A DNA stretch of 51,354 nt from an uncultured Clostridia bacterium (GTDB taxonomy: Bacteria > Bacillota > Clostridia > UBA1381), in the NCBI GenBank assembly GCA_934487205.1, contig CAKSRS010000008.1, forward strand, positions 1 to 51,354. The letters are read 5' to 3'. A program made the position numbers and the translations under genes. The notes beneath the pieces were generated by a model. It saw nothing but the letters and a program-made list of their open reading frames with translations. It was not told where the DNA came from and ran no database searches. This document shows, in pieces, positions 23,529-33,201 of the stretch. Positions within the stretch are counted from its first letter, which is position 1. Every line of letters begins with the position of its first letter.

Positions 23529-24827
23529 ATGCAGATTTGTAACAACATAGGAACAAACGAAAAGGGTAATCTTACCTTTGCGGGTTTTGACACGGTTGAC
23601 CTTGCGAAAAAGTACGGCACGCCGCTGTACCTCATGGACGAGGACAAAATCCGCGAAAAAATGCGCGCTTACAAAACCGCAATGAAAAAACACTTCGGCG
23701 ACGGTGCCATGCCCATTTATGCCAGCAAGGCGGCAAGTTTCAAGCAAATGTACCGCATAGCAAAATCGGAAGGCATCGGCGTAGACGTTGTATCGGGCGG
23801 CGAAATTTATACTGCTCTTTCGGCTGAATTTGATATTTCAAACGCATTCTTTCACGGCAACAACAAAACGCCCGAGGAAATCTCCTTTGCAATCGAAAAC
23901 GGAATAGGATATTTCGTTGCCGACTCGCTGACCGAGCTTGAAAACATCAACGCCGCGGCGGCAAAACAAGGCATACGGCAAAAGATACTCCTCCGCATAA
24001 CGCCGGGTATCGACACGCACACGAACAAAAAAATTGCGACCGGTAACGTTGATTCCAAATTCGGCGTCGCAATAGCAACAGGGCAGGCTTACGAATTTGT
24101 CGGCGCGGCTTTGGGGTACAAAAACATTGATTTGTATGGCTACCACTGCCACGTCGGCTCACAGGTTTTTGACGCGGAAACATTTATTGACGCCGTTGAT
24201 ATCATGATGGATTTTTCGGCGGAAGTAAAGCGTCGCTACGGCTACGAAGGCGAAATCCTCAATCTGGGCGGCGGTTTCGGCGTGCGTTATGTTGCGTCTC
24301 AGCCTGATTTGGATATAGAAAACAGCATCCGCGAAGTCGGCGAAGTTCTGACGCAAAAGTGCGCGGATTTGAACATGAAAAAGCCGAAAATCCTTATGGA
24401 GCCGGGCAGGAGCATCGTTGCCGACGCGGGCATGACGCTTTACACCGTCGGCACTGTAAAGCAGATTACCAATTTTAAAAATTACGTCGCAATCGACGGC
24501 GGCATGGCGGATAACCCGCGTTTTGCACTTTATGACGCGGAATACACCGTTATCACCGCGAACAAGGCGACTTTGCCGAAACATTACCGCTGCACATTAG
24601 TCGGCAAATGCTGTGAAAGCGGCGACATTATTCAGGAGGATATCCACATAGCCAAGCCGGAAAAAGGCGACACAATCGCTGTTTTGACAACCGGCGCGTA
24701 CAACTACTCGATGGCGTCAAACTACAACAGAATTGCAAAGCCGCCTGTTGTTATGCTTTCCGGCGGCAAAGATTACGTTGCCGTACGCCGCGAAACTTAT
24801 GAGGATATAATTCGCAATGACGTCTGA
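23529..24827 (+). CDS. lysA: Diaminopimelate decarboxylase
   Basis: A 432-aa PLP-dependent enzyme making L-lysine from meso-diaminopimelate. The PLP lysine is in IYASKAASF. Other family blocks are GVDVVSGGEIYTAL, the HCHVGSQVFD region, NLGGGFGVRY and the C-terminal GKCCESGDII with GAYNYSMASNYN. The ATG at 23529 is preceded by GGAGGATAAA. It is first in the riboswitch-controlled set and is 77 bp before asd, which has its own promoter. Confidence 0.95.
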   Translation: MQICNNIGTNEKGNLTFAGFDTVDLAKKYGTPLYLMDEDKIREKMRAYKTAMKKHFGDGAMPIYASKAASFKQMYRIAKSEGIGVDVVSGGEIYTALSAEFDISNAFFHGNNKTPEEISFAIENGIGYFVADSLTELENINAAAAKQGIRQKILLRITPGIDTHTNKKIATGNVDSKFGVAIATGQAYEFVGAALGYKNIDLYGYHCHVGSQVFDAETFIDAVDIMMDFSAEVKRRYGYEGEILNLGGGFGVRYVASQPDLDIENSIREVGEVLTQKCADLNMKKPKILMEPGRSIVADAGMTLYTVGTVKQITNFKNYVAIDGGMADNPRFALYDAEYTVITANKATLPKHYRCTLVGKCCESGDIIQEDIHIAKPEKGDTIAVLTTGAYNYSMASNYNRIAKPPVVMLSGGKDYVAVRRETYEDIIRNDV

Positions 24828-24833
24828 TTTCTA

Positions 24834-24862
24834 TTGACACGGACGCATAAAAATGATAATAT
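24834..24862 (+). promoter_or_regulatory. Internal promoter before asd
   Basis: TTGACA (24834-24839), 17-bp spacer and TAATAT (24857-24862). It would allow asd-dapA-dapB expression that is independent of the lysine riboswitch, useful because diaminopimelate is also needed for cell wall. Confidence 0.7.
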
Positions 24863-24904
24863 TATTATAGGTTCTTTTCTGAGCCGGATAGGAGATACAA
24901 CAAT

Positions 24905-25987
24905 ATGAAAGAATTTTATAAAGTAGGCATTATAGGCGCTACGGGCATGGTCGGTCAAAGATTTATTGACCTTTTAAAAGACCACCCGTGGTTTAAAATA
25001 ACGGTTTTGGCGGCATCGGCAAGGAGCGCCGGCAAAACCTACCGCGAGGCAATCGGCAATAAATGGGTCATGGAAAATGAAATTCCCGCGGACGTTGCGG
25101 ATATGATGGTTATGGACGCCGCACAAGACACGGAAAAAATTGCCGCGTCGGTTGATTTTGTATTCTGCGCGGTTAATATGAAGAAGGACGAAATCAAGGC
25201 TTTGGAAGAAAAATACGCTAAGCTTGAATGTCCCGTAATTTCAAACAATTCGGCACACCGCCACACTCCCGATGTACCGATGGTAATTCCCGAAGTCAAC
25301 CCCGAGCACATCGAGATAATCGACGCACAGAGAAAGCGCCTTGGCACCGAGCGCGGCTTTATCGCAGTTAAATCCAACTGCTCTATACAAAGTTATGTTC
25401 CGGCGCTGCACCCGCTCATGAAATACGGCGTAACCAAAGTTTTGGCGACAACCTATCAGGCAATTTCCGGCGCGGGCAAGACTTTTGAAACATGGCCCGA
25501 AATGGTGGATAATCTTATCCCGTACATCGGCGGCGAGGAGGAAAAATCCGAACTTGAACCGCTGAAGGTTTGGGGACATATCGAAAACGGCGAAATTATC
25601 GACGCCGAAAGTCCGTCCATCACCACACAATGTCTGCGTGTTCCCGTTTCCAACGGGCATACGGCGGCGGTTTTCGTAAGCTTTGCCGACAAGCCGTCCA
25701 TCGAACAAATTAAAGAGGATTGGAAAAACTTCCGCGGCGTTCCTCAGGAGCTTGAACTCCCACATGCGCCGAAACAGTTTTTGAATTATTTTGAAGAAAA
25801 CGACCGTCCGCAAAGCAAGCTTGACAGAAATCTTGAAGGCGGCATGGCTGTTTCAATCGGCAGACTCCGTCCGGATACGCAATACGATTACAAATTCGTG
25901 TGCCTTTCGCACAACACTCTGCGCGGCGCTGCCGGCGGCGGCGTACTTTTGGCGGAACTGCTTGCGAAAAAGGGTTATTTTGATTAA
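24905..25987 (+). CDS. asd: Aspartate-semialdehyde dehydrogenase
   Basis: A 360-aa NADPH-dependent enzyme reducing aspartyl phosphate to the semialdehyde, the branch point for lysine/DAP, threonine and methionine. It has the Rossmann motif GIIGATGMVGQRF at the start, the catalytic Cys in KSNCSIQSY (residue ~159), QAISGAGKTFETW and the substrate-binding RVPVSNGHTAAV with His. The length and the SNCSIQ form place it with the archaeal/second-type Asd enzymes. GGAG site precedes the ATG. dapA starts 20 bp after it. Confidence 0.95.
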   Translation: MKEFYKVGIIGATGMVGQRFIDLLKDHPWFKITVLAASARSAGKTYREAIGNKWVMENEIPADVADMMVMDAAQDTEKIAASVDFVFCAVNMKKDEIKALEEKYAKLECPVISNNSAHRHTPDVPMVIPEVNPEHIEIIDAQRKRLGTERGFIAVKSNCSIQSYVPALHPLMKYGVTKVLATTYQAISGAGKTFETWPEMVDNLIPYIGGEEEKSELEPLKVWGHIENGEIIDAESPSITTQCLRVPVSNGHTAAVFVSFADKPSIEQIKEDWKNFRGVPQELELPHAPKQFLNYFEENDRPQSKLDRNLEGGMAVSIGRLRPDTQYDYKFVCLSHNTLRGAAGGGVLLAELLAKKGYFD

Positions 25988-26007
25988 TTTTGAAAGGGGA
26001 AAATATT

Positions 26008-26898
26008 ATGAAAAAGCTACCGTTTACAGGCTCGGGCGTTGCCCTTATCACTCCGTTTAACGCGGACGGCACGCCCAACTACAAAAAGCTTGACAAGCTT
26101 ATCGAAATGCACATTGCTAACAAAACCGACGCAATAATTATCTGCGGAACAACAGGCGAGGCGCCCACCCTTCCCGATGACGAGCATCTCGAAGTGATTA
26201 AGCACACCGTAGAAACCGCCGCCGGACGTATTCCGGTTATAGGCGGAACAGGCAGCAACTACACGCGCCACGCAATTGAATTTTCGCAGAAAGCCGAGGA
26301 ATACGGCTGTGACGGCGTTCTGTGCGTAACGCCGTACTACAACAAAGCGTCGCAAAAGGGACTTGTTGAGCATTTTTCCGCCATCGCAAACTCAATTTCC
26401 ATTCCGGTAATTTTGTACAACGTACCGTCGCGCACGGGCGTAAACATATCTATACCGACGCTCAAAGAGCTTGCAAAAATTGATAATATCGCCGCTATAA
26501 AAGAGGCGAGCGGAAACATGAGCTATGCAATAAAAATCCGCCGTGAAGTTCCCGAACTTCATATGTATTCCGGCAATGACGATATGATTGTGCCGATAAT
26601 GTCGATCGGCGGCAAGGGCGTAATTTCGGTTGTGGCGAACATTCTGCCCGAGGAAACGCACAACGTCTGTCAATATTACCTGGACGGCAAAACCAACGAG
26701 TCGCTGAAACTTCAGCTTGACATGCTTGACCTTATCAACAATCTGTTTATTGAGGTCAACCCCATTCCCATCAAGACGGCTATGAACACCCTCGGCTATG
26801 ACGTGGGCGGACTTAATCTGCCGCTTTGCGAAATGGAAGATAAAAACTTTGAAATTCTTAAAAAATCATTGGAGGATTACGGCGTAAAAAAGCTGTAA
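26008..26898 (+). CDS. dapA: 4-hydroxy-tetrahydrodipicolinate synthase
   Basis: A 296-aa class I aldolase condensing pyruvate with aspartate semialdehyde. The Schiff-base lysine is in AIKEASGN, preceded by the Tyr of ILYNVPSRTG. The GTTGEAPTL motif binds the substrate carboxylate, and VTPYYNKASQ holds the catalytic Tyr. The ATG at 26008 is chosen over an upstream TTG because AAAGGGGAA is its ribosome site. It is 13 bp before dapB. Confidence 0.96.
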   Translation: MKKLPFTGSGVALITPFNADGTPNYKKLDKLIEMHIANKTDAIIICGTTGEAPTLPDDEHLEVIKHTVETAAGRIPVIGGTGSNYTRHAIEFSQKAEEYGCDGVLCVTPYYNKASQKGLVEHFSAIANSISIPVILYNVPSRTGVNISIPTLKELAKIDNIAAIKEASGNMSYAIKIRREVPELHMYSGNDDMIVPIMSIGGKGVISVVANILPEETHNVCQYYLDGKTNESLKLQLDMLDLINNLFIEVNPIPIKTAMNTLGYDVGGLNLPLCEMEDKNFEILKKSLEDYGVKKL

Positions 26899-26911
26899 AG
26901 AGTTGGAACAA

Positions 26912-27673
26912 ATGACAAATATTATTTTAAACGGCTGCAACGGCAAAATGGGCAAAGTAATAACGCGTATTGCCGAATCGGACCCCGACTGCAAAATTAT
27001 TGCAGGCATAGACATTTGCAACTATTGCGAAAACGATTACCCTGTATATACAAGCGCGGAGGAATGTACCGAAAAAGCCGATGTAATCGTGGATTTCTCA
27101 CACCCGTCGGCATTTTCGGGCGTTTTGGAGCTTGCAATAAGAACAAAAACACCGCTTATTGCGGCAACTACCGGGTTATCCAAAGAACAGCACGGCGAAC
27201 TCGCCGCAGCGGCGGAAAAAATACCCGTGTTCTTTTCGGCAAATATGAGTATCGGCATAAATTTACTCACCGAACTTTCAAAAAAAGCCGCCGCTCTGCT
27301 TGACGGCAGTTTTGACATTGAAATTCTTGAAAAGCATCACAACCAAAAAATTGACGCACCCAGCGGCACGGCTCTTGCCATTGCGGACGCAATTTCAGAT
27401 GTACTGCAAACGGCGCCGGAATACGTATACGACCGCCACAGCGTCCGCAGAAAGCGTTCGCCTCACGAAATCGGTATACATTCGGTTCGCGGCGGCACAA
27501 TCGTCGGCGAGCACGAAGTAATTTTTGCCGGGGTCGATGAAGTTATTGAACTGAAACACACGGCGTCTTCAAAAGAAGTTTTTGCGGTGGGTGCAATCCG
27601 TGCCGCAAAATTTATGACGGGCAAGCCCAAGGGAATGTACAGCATGAGCGACATCATCGCCGACCTTACCTGA
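26912..27673 (+). CDS. dapB: 4-hydroxy-tetrahydrodipicolinate reductase
   Basis: A 253-aa NAD(P)H-dependent reductase, second step of the DAP branch. The NGCNGKMGKV nucleotide motif, the DVIVDFSHPSAFSG segment, the EKHHNQKIDAPSGTAL active site (His-His and Lys) and the GEHEVIFAG block are all present. The ATG at 26912 is used; the frame could be read from a TTG at 26903, but the ribosome site (AAAGAGTTGGA) fits the ATG better. It completes the visible lysine set. The later steps to meso-DAP are not in the window. Confidence 0.95.
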   Translation: MTNIILNGCNGKMGKVITRIAESDPDCKIIAGIDICNYCENDYPVYTSAEECTEKADVIVDFSHPSAFSGVLELAIRTKTPLIAATTGLSKEQHGELAAAAEKIPVFFSANMSIGINLLTELSKKAAALLDGSFDIEILEKHHNQKIDAPSGTALAIADAISDVLQTAPEYVYDRHSVRRKRSPHEIGIHSVRGGTIVGEHEVIFAGVDEVIELKHTASSKEVFAVGAIRAAKFMTGKPKGMYSMSDIIADLT

Positions 27674-27740
27674 TGGGAGCATTACAGAACATAAAATCCG
27701 ACGCTTTTTATTTTACGGGCGCCGCAGAACGGAGAATATT

Positions 27741-28238
27741 ATGGATTTAATCCCAAAAGCATGCTTTTTTACCGGTCACCGCATTATCGCGGGGGACAAA
27801 AAAAGCATGATTACAAGCCTTGTACGACAGGAAATTCTTAGCAAAATCAACGACGGCATAATGATATTTATTTCCGGCGGTGCGCTTGGGTTTGACACAA
27901 TTGCTGCGGAACAGGTTCTGTCTCTGCGCAATGACTACGACATACGCCTGTGCCTGTACCTTCCCTGCCGCGACCAGGACGCCGCATGGCACCTTTCCGA
28001 CAGGAATCGGTTTCACGATATTTTAAGCCGCGCGGACGAGATTTATTATGTCACCGACGGCGCATACCGTCAGGGCTGCATGAAAAAACGCAACAGCGCT
28101 ATGGTTGAAGCGTCGGACTGCGGCATCGCATACATGATTAAATCGCCCAGCGGCAGTGCTCAGACGATTAATCTGGCAAAAGAAAAAGGCATTGACATCA
28201 TTAATATTGCCGAACTGCCCTATGCTATGCAATTATAA
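27741..28238 (+). CDS. SLOG-family protein (DUF1273/YpsA-like)
   Basis: A 165-aa protein with a Rossmann-like SLOG fold: ACFFTGHRII near the start, a GGALGFDTIAAEQVL glycine-rich loop around residues 46-60 and a C-terminal RNSAMVEASDCGIAYMIKSPSGSAQTI block. SLOG proteins bind nucleotides or nucleotide-derived ligands, and some act in antiphage signalling. YpsA is linked to cell division in Bacillus. Its role here is not defined. It follows dapB by 67 bp and ends at a bidirectional terminator. Confidence 0.85.
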   Translation: MDLIPKACFFTGHRIIAGDKKSMITSLVRQEILSKINDGIMIFISGGALGFDTIAAEQVLSLRNDYDIRLCLYLPCRDQDAAWHLSDRNRFHDILSRADEIYYVTDGAYRQGCMKKRNSAMVEASDCGIAYMIKSPSGSAQTINLAKEKGIDIINIAELPYAMQL

Positions 28239-28297
28239 AAAAGGGCCGCCCAAAAGTCAGCTCCTCAGTCTGATTTTCGGGCGGTCGGCTCTTTTTT
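28237..28297. terminator. Bidirectional terminator between the SLOG gene and the GNAT gene
   Basis: A long imperfect stem pairs AAAAAAGGGCCGCCCAAAAG with the T-rich CTTTT side (TCGGGCGG...GGCTCTTTTTT), with A and T runs at each end. It ends both convergent units. Confidence 0.9.
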
Positions 28298-28300
28298 ATT

Positions 28301-28822
28301 TTAAAGTTTCTTTTCCATGCATACAAGACGAACGTCCGGTATACCGTTAAAAACACCTGCGATTATTCCTATTTCGTTATACCCCAAATGCGCATACAAG
28401 CGCCGCGCTGCGGTATTTGTTTCATTTGTGTCAATACGCAGATACAAGCAGCCATCCTCTCTTGCATAATTCTCATAGAAATCAACAAACCTTGTGCCGA
28501 ATCCGCGTCCCTTCGTTTCCGGGTCAATTACAAGCGTGTGCAGAACCATGATACGGTCGTCTGCGGCATCGGTGTAATTCCAGTGTGCCTTTGCATATGC
28601 CGGCGGCTGCGTTTTATTTATAATCGCCGCGCCGAAAACTGTCCCGTCCTCCTCGAGAACAAACAGCTCATCTTTTTCAAGCGCCGCTCCCGCCGTTTCC
28701 GCCGTCGGATAAACACCCTTTATCCAGCCTACCCGCGAGGTTTCGCCCTTATCATTATCTATTATTTTATCGTATATTTCCGCAACGCGCGAAATGTCAT
28801 TTTCATTCGCCTTACGTATCAT
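28301..28822 (-). CDS. GNAT-family N-acetyltransferase
   Basis: A 173-aa acetyl-CoA-dependent transferase. The acetyl-CoA site is LVIDPETKGRGFGTRFVDF (Q/R-x-x-G-x-G/A pattern around residue ~100-118), followed by the typical LRIDTNETNTAARRLYAHLGYNEIG block. The substrate cannot be predicted. It follows mgtE by 12 bp and closes the pbp-mgtE-GNAT operon. Confidence 0.9.
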   Translation of the reverse strand: MIRKANENDISRVAEIYDKIIDNDKGETSRVGWIKGVYPTAETAGAALEKDELFVLEEDGTVFGAAIINKTQPPAYAKAHWNYTDAADDRIMVLHTLVIDPETKGRGFGTRFVDFYENYAREDGCLYLRIDTNETNTAARRLYAHLGYNEIGIIAGVFNGIPDVRLVCMEKKL

Positions 28823-28834
28823 GATTTTTCTCTC

Positions 28835-30169
28835 CTAAATATGCAGCAGCATAGTTGCTACATTAAAATAAATTATCAGCGAAACCGCGTCAACTATCGT
28901 GGTAATCAGCGGGCTTGCCATGACGGCAGGGTCAAATCCGACTTTTTTTGCCAAAAGCGGCAGAACCGAGCCTGTCAGCTTAGCAAAAAATACCGTGCCG
29001 ATAAGCGTTGCACAGACCACAGCCGCAATCGTAAGCGACACTTTATCAATAATGAGCAACTTTACAAAATTCGCACAGGCAAGTATAAATCCGCACACAA
29101 GTGCAACGCGGACTTCCTTCCATATTATCTTAAAAATATCCTTAAACTCAATTTCTTCAAGCGACAAACCGCGGATAATCGTTACAGATGCCTGACTTCC
29201 CGAATTTCCGCCCGTATCCATAAGCATAGGTATAAACGTCGTAAGAACAACAAATTTCCCCAGCGCATCCTCAAAATGCGCTATGATTTTTCCCGTAAAC
29301 GTTGCGGAAATCATAAGCACCAAAAGCCACGGAATACGCTGTTTTGCCGTATCAAAAACGCCCATTTTAAGATACGGTTTTTCCGACGGCGTCATAGCCG
29401 CCATCTTTTCGATATCCTCCGTTGCCTCTTCCTGAATGACGTCGATAGCGTCATCGACAGTAACAATTCCGACAAGACGCTTTTCATTATCCACAACCGG
29501 CAGCGCCAAAAAGTCATACTTTGACAGTGCTTTTGCCACGTCCTCTTTATCATCGAGAGTGTTTACGTAAATCGGATTTCTGTCCATTATGTCCGCGATT
29601 ATACAGTCATCGGCGGCAAGCAGCAAATCCTTTACCGATACAATTCCCAACAAAATCCTGTTGCGGTCGGTTACATAACATGTATAAATCGTTTCCTTAT
29701 CCACACCCGTACGGCGGATTTTCGTAAATGCATCATGCACCGTCAAATCCTCTTTCAGGTCGATGAACTCAATCGTCATAATCGACCCGGCGCTGTCCTT
29801 CGGATAGTTCAGCACCTCATTTATACTATGGCGCAGTTCCGGGTTGGAATGGCGGATAATTCGCTTTACCACGTTCGCCGGCATTTCCTCAATAATATCG
29901 ACCGCGTCATCGAGATACAGCTCGTCAAGGACTTCCTTCAGCTCGCTGTCTGAAAATCCCGTTATAAGCATCTCCTGCGTGTCGGCGTCCAGCTCGACGA
30001 ATACTTCCGCCGCAGTTTCCTTTGGCAAAAGCCTATACAAAAGAGGCATATACCTTTTAGGCAAATCATCGAACAGCGCCGCTATATCAATCGGCTCTAT
30101 ATCTGTTAAAATTCCTTTGAGTTTCGCATATTGGCGCGTTTTTATCAGTTCGATAATCAAATCTATCAT
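28835..30169 (-). CDS. mgtE: Magnesium transporter MgtE
   Basis: A 444-aa magnesium channel. The N-terminal helical domain (~1-125, DLPKRYMPLLYRLLPKETAAEVFVEL) and two CBS domains (~130-250) sense magnesium. Five membrane helices follow, with the pore signature TFIPMLMDTGGNSGSQASVTIIRGL around residue 315-340 and a last helix with ASPLITTIVDAVSLIIYF. The ATG at 30169 follows TTGGAGGTATG. It lies 21 bp after the penicillin-binding protein gene. Confidence 0.95.
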   Translation of the reverse strand: MIDLIIELIKTRQYAKLKGILTDIEPIDIAALFDDLPKRYMPLLYRLLPKETAAEVFVELDADTQEMLITGFSDSELKEVLDELYLDDAVDIIEEMPANVVKRIIRHSNPELRHSINEVLNYPKDSAGSIMTIEFIDLKEDLTVHDAFTKIRRTGVDKETIYTCYVTDRNRILLGIVSVKDLLLAADDCIIADIMDRNPIYVNTLDDKEDVAKALSKYDFLALPVVDNEKRLVGIVTVDDAIDVIQEEATEDIEKMAAMTPSEKPYLKMGVFDTAKQRIPWLLVLMISATFTGKIIAHFEDALGKFVVLTTFIPMLMDTGGNSGSQASVTIIRGLSLEEIEFKDIFKIIWKEVRVALVCGFILACANFVKLLIIDKVSLTIAAVVCATLIGTVFFAKLTGSVLPLLAKKVGFDPAVMASPLITTIVDAVSLIIYFNVATMLLHI

Positions 30170-30190
30170 GGTACATACCTCCAAAAAATA

Positions 30191-32608
30191 TTATTCTTCT
30201 GCGTTAGCCTCGCCCGAAGGCGTTTCCGGCGATTCATCTGCCGGGCTCGGCGCAGCGGAGGTTTTAGGCGTCGGTGCAGTCTGTTCCGAACCGCCCGGCG
30301 AATTTGTCGAGCTTGGTTCATTCGTACTTCCCGGTGACGGCGACGCATGGTTCTTTTTCGTTGAATCCTTATCTTCGCCGGAATAATGTCCCGAATTATT
30401 GCAGTATTTCGTCGGAACCGTTCCGTTTACAAAATACTCCGTTTTTGCATACGAACAGCCGCTTGAGGATAATTTGCCTGTTTTTTGGCATATGGATACC
30501 GCGGTTACATTTGACGGCTGCTCAAATTTCTTTGACGGCAAATCCGCATGAACCTTTTCCATAACCTTTTTCCAAACAGCTGTCGAAACATTATTTTTAA
30601 CTCCCACTTTCGTGAGCGGCGTCATACTGTCAAACCCGAACCATGCCGCACCTACATAATACGGCGTATATCCGACAAACCACTTATCGCAGTTATCGTT
30701 CGTCGTACCCGTTTTACCGTAGGTAGGCATATTTGAAAGCCTTGCATTGCGGCCTGTTCCCGCACTTCCGTTTACGACTTCCTTTAAAAAGTCGGTCATA
30801 ATAAATGCATTTGCCTCGCTTATAACCTTATTTGATTCCGGTTTATATTCCAGCAGAACTTTGCCCGAACTGTCTAAAACCTTTGTATATGTGTGCGGCG
30901 TTGTGTAAACGCCTTTGTTTGCAAAAACTGCATATGCTGCAGCCATTTCCTTGGGTGATACGCCGTTTGTCATACCCCCGAGACCCAAGGCGCTCAGGTT
31001 TTTATCATTATCCGTCAGAGACGTAAAATGATACTTATTCGTCATGTAATTATAACTTGTATCAACACCGAGACTTTGCAGCGTCTGCACAGCGGTGGTG
31101 TTACACGATATTTCAATCGCTTTGCGCACCGATATATTGCCCTTAAATCCCGAGTAGGAATTTTTCGGCGCCCAGTTGCCTATTTTTATTTCCTTATCTG
31201 TCAGAATTGTCGCGGCGTTAATTTTGCCCGTCTCAAGTGCAGGCGCGTAAACCGACAGCGGTTTTACCGACGAACCCGGCTGACGCTTTGACTGCGTCGC
31301 GCGGTTAAGTCCGCGGCTTTCGGTCTTTTTGCCGATACCGCCGACGATTCCCTTGATTTCGCCCGTAGACGGGTCGAGAATAACCATACCGGACTGAGTT
31401 CCCTTTGATGCCGCCGGGAAGTTTGCCGTGTTTTCATAAACACTTTCCATAGCAGCCTGAATTTCGCTGTCCATAGTGGTATAAATCTTGAGTCCGCCGC
31501 TGAATACCTGCTGGTCGGCAAATGTCTTGGAATAGCCCTTCTGTGTTTGCAGGTCGGCTATTACATCATTTATAACCTGGTCGACAAAGTAACTGTAAAC
31601 GGTGGAATTAAGTCCGTTTTTACGGCTGTTTACGCCCAAACCCGATTGAGACGCCTCATTATATTCTTCCTCGCCGATTTTACCCAGTTCGTACATTTTT
31701 TTTAGTACGGTATTTCTCTTTGTAAGTGCGTCATCAGGGTTTCGGAACGGGTCATACCGCGACGGCGCCTGGGTTATTCCCACAATCATCGCCGCCTGCG
31801 GCAGCGTCAAATCCGCCGCGCTTTTTGAAAAATATATTTTTGACGACGACTCTATCCCGTAACAATTATTACCGAAATATGCAATATTCAGGTACATTGT
31901 CAGAATTTCGTCCTTAGTAAACCGCTTTTCAAATGCGATTGCGCGCATCATTTCCTTGATTTTTCGCGTTACGGTTTTATCCTTTTCCTGCGTAATGTTT
32001 TTTATAACCTGCTGCGTAATGGTACTTCCGCCGTAGGACGGTGATTTATGCGTAATTTTCGACGCAAACCACCCGAGAGTCGCACCCGCCGTACGCTTTA
32101 AATCAATTCCGTTATGCTTATAAAAACGCTCGTCCTCAATGGAAACCGCCGCCACTTTGGCAATATCGGGGATTTTATCGGAATCAATCCATTCCCGATT
32201 ACCGTCGCTGTGCAGATGTGCCGCTTCGATTGAGTTTCCGTTTGCGTCATTGGCATATACGACCGACGAAAAGTTATAGGCAATTCCGTCAAAATCCATA
32301 TCGTCGATTTCCTGTGTTATGGCTGCGTACATTCCCGCGCCCACACCCAGAGCAACAACCGCGCCGGCGCATATACAAGTTGCAAGCGCCACGCGAAGGC
32401 GCGCCCAAAAGACGCTCTTTTTCTTTTTAACCTTCTTACTTCGCGGTTTTTCCGCCGATGCTTTTTTCTCAATATTATTATGCTGCAGCCTGCTTTCGGT
32501 CGAAAAATCGTACGACCTTGTCCGCTCGCCGGAGCGCGTACTTCGCCCCGGAACAGAACCTTGTGCCGGCTCAGACTTTCGCTTATGTTTATCACGTGCG
32601 TGTTTCAT
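30191..32608 (-). CDS. Class A penicillin-binding protein (PBP1A type)
   Basis: An 805-aa bifunctional enzyme that polymerises and cross-links peptidoglycan. Residues 1-60 are basic and cytoplasmic, one membrane helix is at ~63-90, and the GT51 transglycosylase domain has the catalytic Glu in SIEDERFYKHNG (~155) and GGSTITQQV. The transpeptidase has S-x-x-K in PGSSVKPL (~446), SCN and KTGT (~631). A C-terminal tail rich in Ser, Pro and Thr (~730-805) follows a Cys-containing CQKTGKLSSSGCSYA segment. The ATG at 32608 is preceded by GGGAGGTG. It leads the operon with mgtE. Confidence 0.95.
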   Translation of the reverse strand: MKHARDKHKRKSEPAQGSVPGRSTRSGERTRSYDFSTESRLQHNNIEKKASAEKPRSKKVKKKKSVFWARLRVALATCICAGAVVALGVGAGMYAAITQEIDDMDFDGIAYNFSSVVYANDANGNSIEAAHLHSDGNREWIDSDKIPDIAKVAAVSIEDERFYKHNGIDLKRTAGATLGWFASKITHKSPSYGGSTITQQVIKNITQEKDKTVTRKIKEMMRAIAFEKRFTKDEILTMYLNIAYFGNNCYGIESSSKIYFSKSAADLTLPQAAMIVGITQAPSRYDPFRNPDDALTKRNTVLKKMYELGKIGEEEYNEASQSGLGVNSRKNGLNSTVYSYFVDQVINDVIADLQTQKGYSKTFADQQVFSGGLKIYTTMDSEIQAAMESVYENTANFPAASKGTQSGMVILDPSTGEIKGIVGGIGKKTESRGLNRATQSKRQPGSSVKPLSVYAPALETGKINAATILTDKEIKIGNWAPKNSYSGFKGNISVRKAIEISCNTTAVQTLQSLGVDTSYNYMTNKYHFTSLTDNDKNLSALGLGGMTNGVSPKEMAAAYAVFANKGVYTTPHTYTKVLDSSGKVLLEYKPESNKVISEANAFIMTDFLKEVVNGSAGTGRNARLSNMPTYGKTGTTNDNCDKWFVGYTPYYVGAAWFGFDSMTPLTKVGVKNNVSTAVWKKVMEKVHADLPSKKFEQPSNVTAVSICQKTGKLSSSGCSYAKTEYFVNGTVPTKYCNNSGHYSGEDKDSTKKNHASPSPGSTNEPSSTNSPGGSEQTAPTPKTSAAPSPADESPETPSGEANAEE

Positions 32609-32649
32609 TAATAACACCTCCCGTATTCATTGTAAAACTTACCAATTAT

Positions 32650-32678
32650 ATTATAGTACAAAAAATCATTTTATGCAA
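32650..32678 (-). promoter_or_regulatory. Promoter of the pbp-mgtE-GNAT operon
   Basis: Minus-strand TTGCAT (32678-32673), 17-bp spacer and TATAAT (32655-32650), about 42 bp before the start at 32608. Confidence 0.75.
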
Positions 32679-32760
32679 CACAAATTTTATAAAAATATAA
32701 AATGAATAAAAATTGTAATAATGGCAAAAATAACTAAAAAAACAAATCGGAGTGATAAAC

Positions 32761-33129
32761 ATGACCGAAAAGGCAAAAAAAATCATACAGATGACGGCGC
32801 TGCTTATAGTGCTCGCCTCCTGCGGAAACAACGATAACAAAAACGTACAAAAAGAGGACAGCCGCCGTCCGGTTTTGTCGGCGGAAACCGATATAGAGGA
32901 CACGCCGGACAGCACCGCCACGCCCGCTCCCGCGCCATCCTACTGCATCAAGCTTGTGAACAACACCCTTTCCATGTATGAAGTATCGGGCGGCACCGAA
33001 ATCCTCGTAAAATCAATACTAATCGACCCATCTTACTACCCGTCCGAGGATATTTCCGAATTAGAAGGGGGTATCACGGCATATACTAAGGAGGACGGCT
33101 TTGAAATTTTAGAAAATTTTGCAAATTAA
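32761..33129 (+). CDS. Small lipoprotein
   Basis: A 122-aa protein with a lipoprotein signal: KAKKIIQMTALLIVLASC, where Cys-21 would be lipidated (LASC lipobox). The mature part is acidic, then Pro/Ala-rich (STATPAPAPS), and ends in a compact segment (LVNNTLSMYEVSGGTEILVKSI...EDISELEGGI). I do not recognise a family, though related C-terminal segments occur in exported proteins with a short forespore-like YabE/BofC fold. It lies divergently from the PBP gene and just before groES. Ribosome site CGGAGTGAT. Confidence 0.75.
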   Translation: MTEKAKKIIQMTALLIVLASCGNNDNKNVQKEDSRRPVLSAETDIEDTPDSTATPAPAPSYCIKLVNNTLSMYEVSGGTEILVKSILIDPSYYPSEDISELEGGITAYTKEDGFEILENFAN

Positions 33130-33201
33130 CACATACAGAAGAAAACAAAAGAAAAACGGCGAATATGCAAGATAATTGCACATAAATTGAATTATCCGGA
33201 A

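Noticed and set aside
28388..29524. 378-aa plus-strand frame
   Set aside because: It is antisense to the GNAT and mgtE genes. Composition is Arg/Asn/Cys-rich with no family match.
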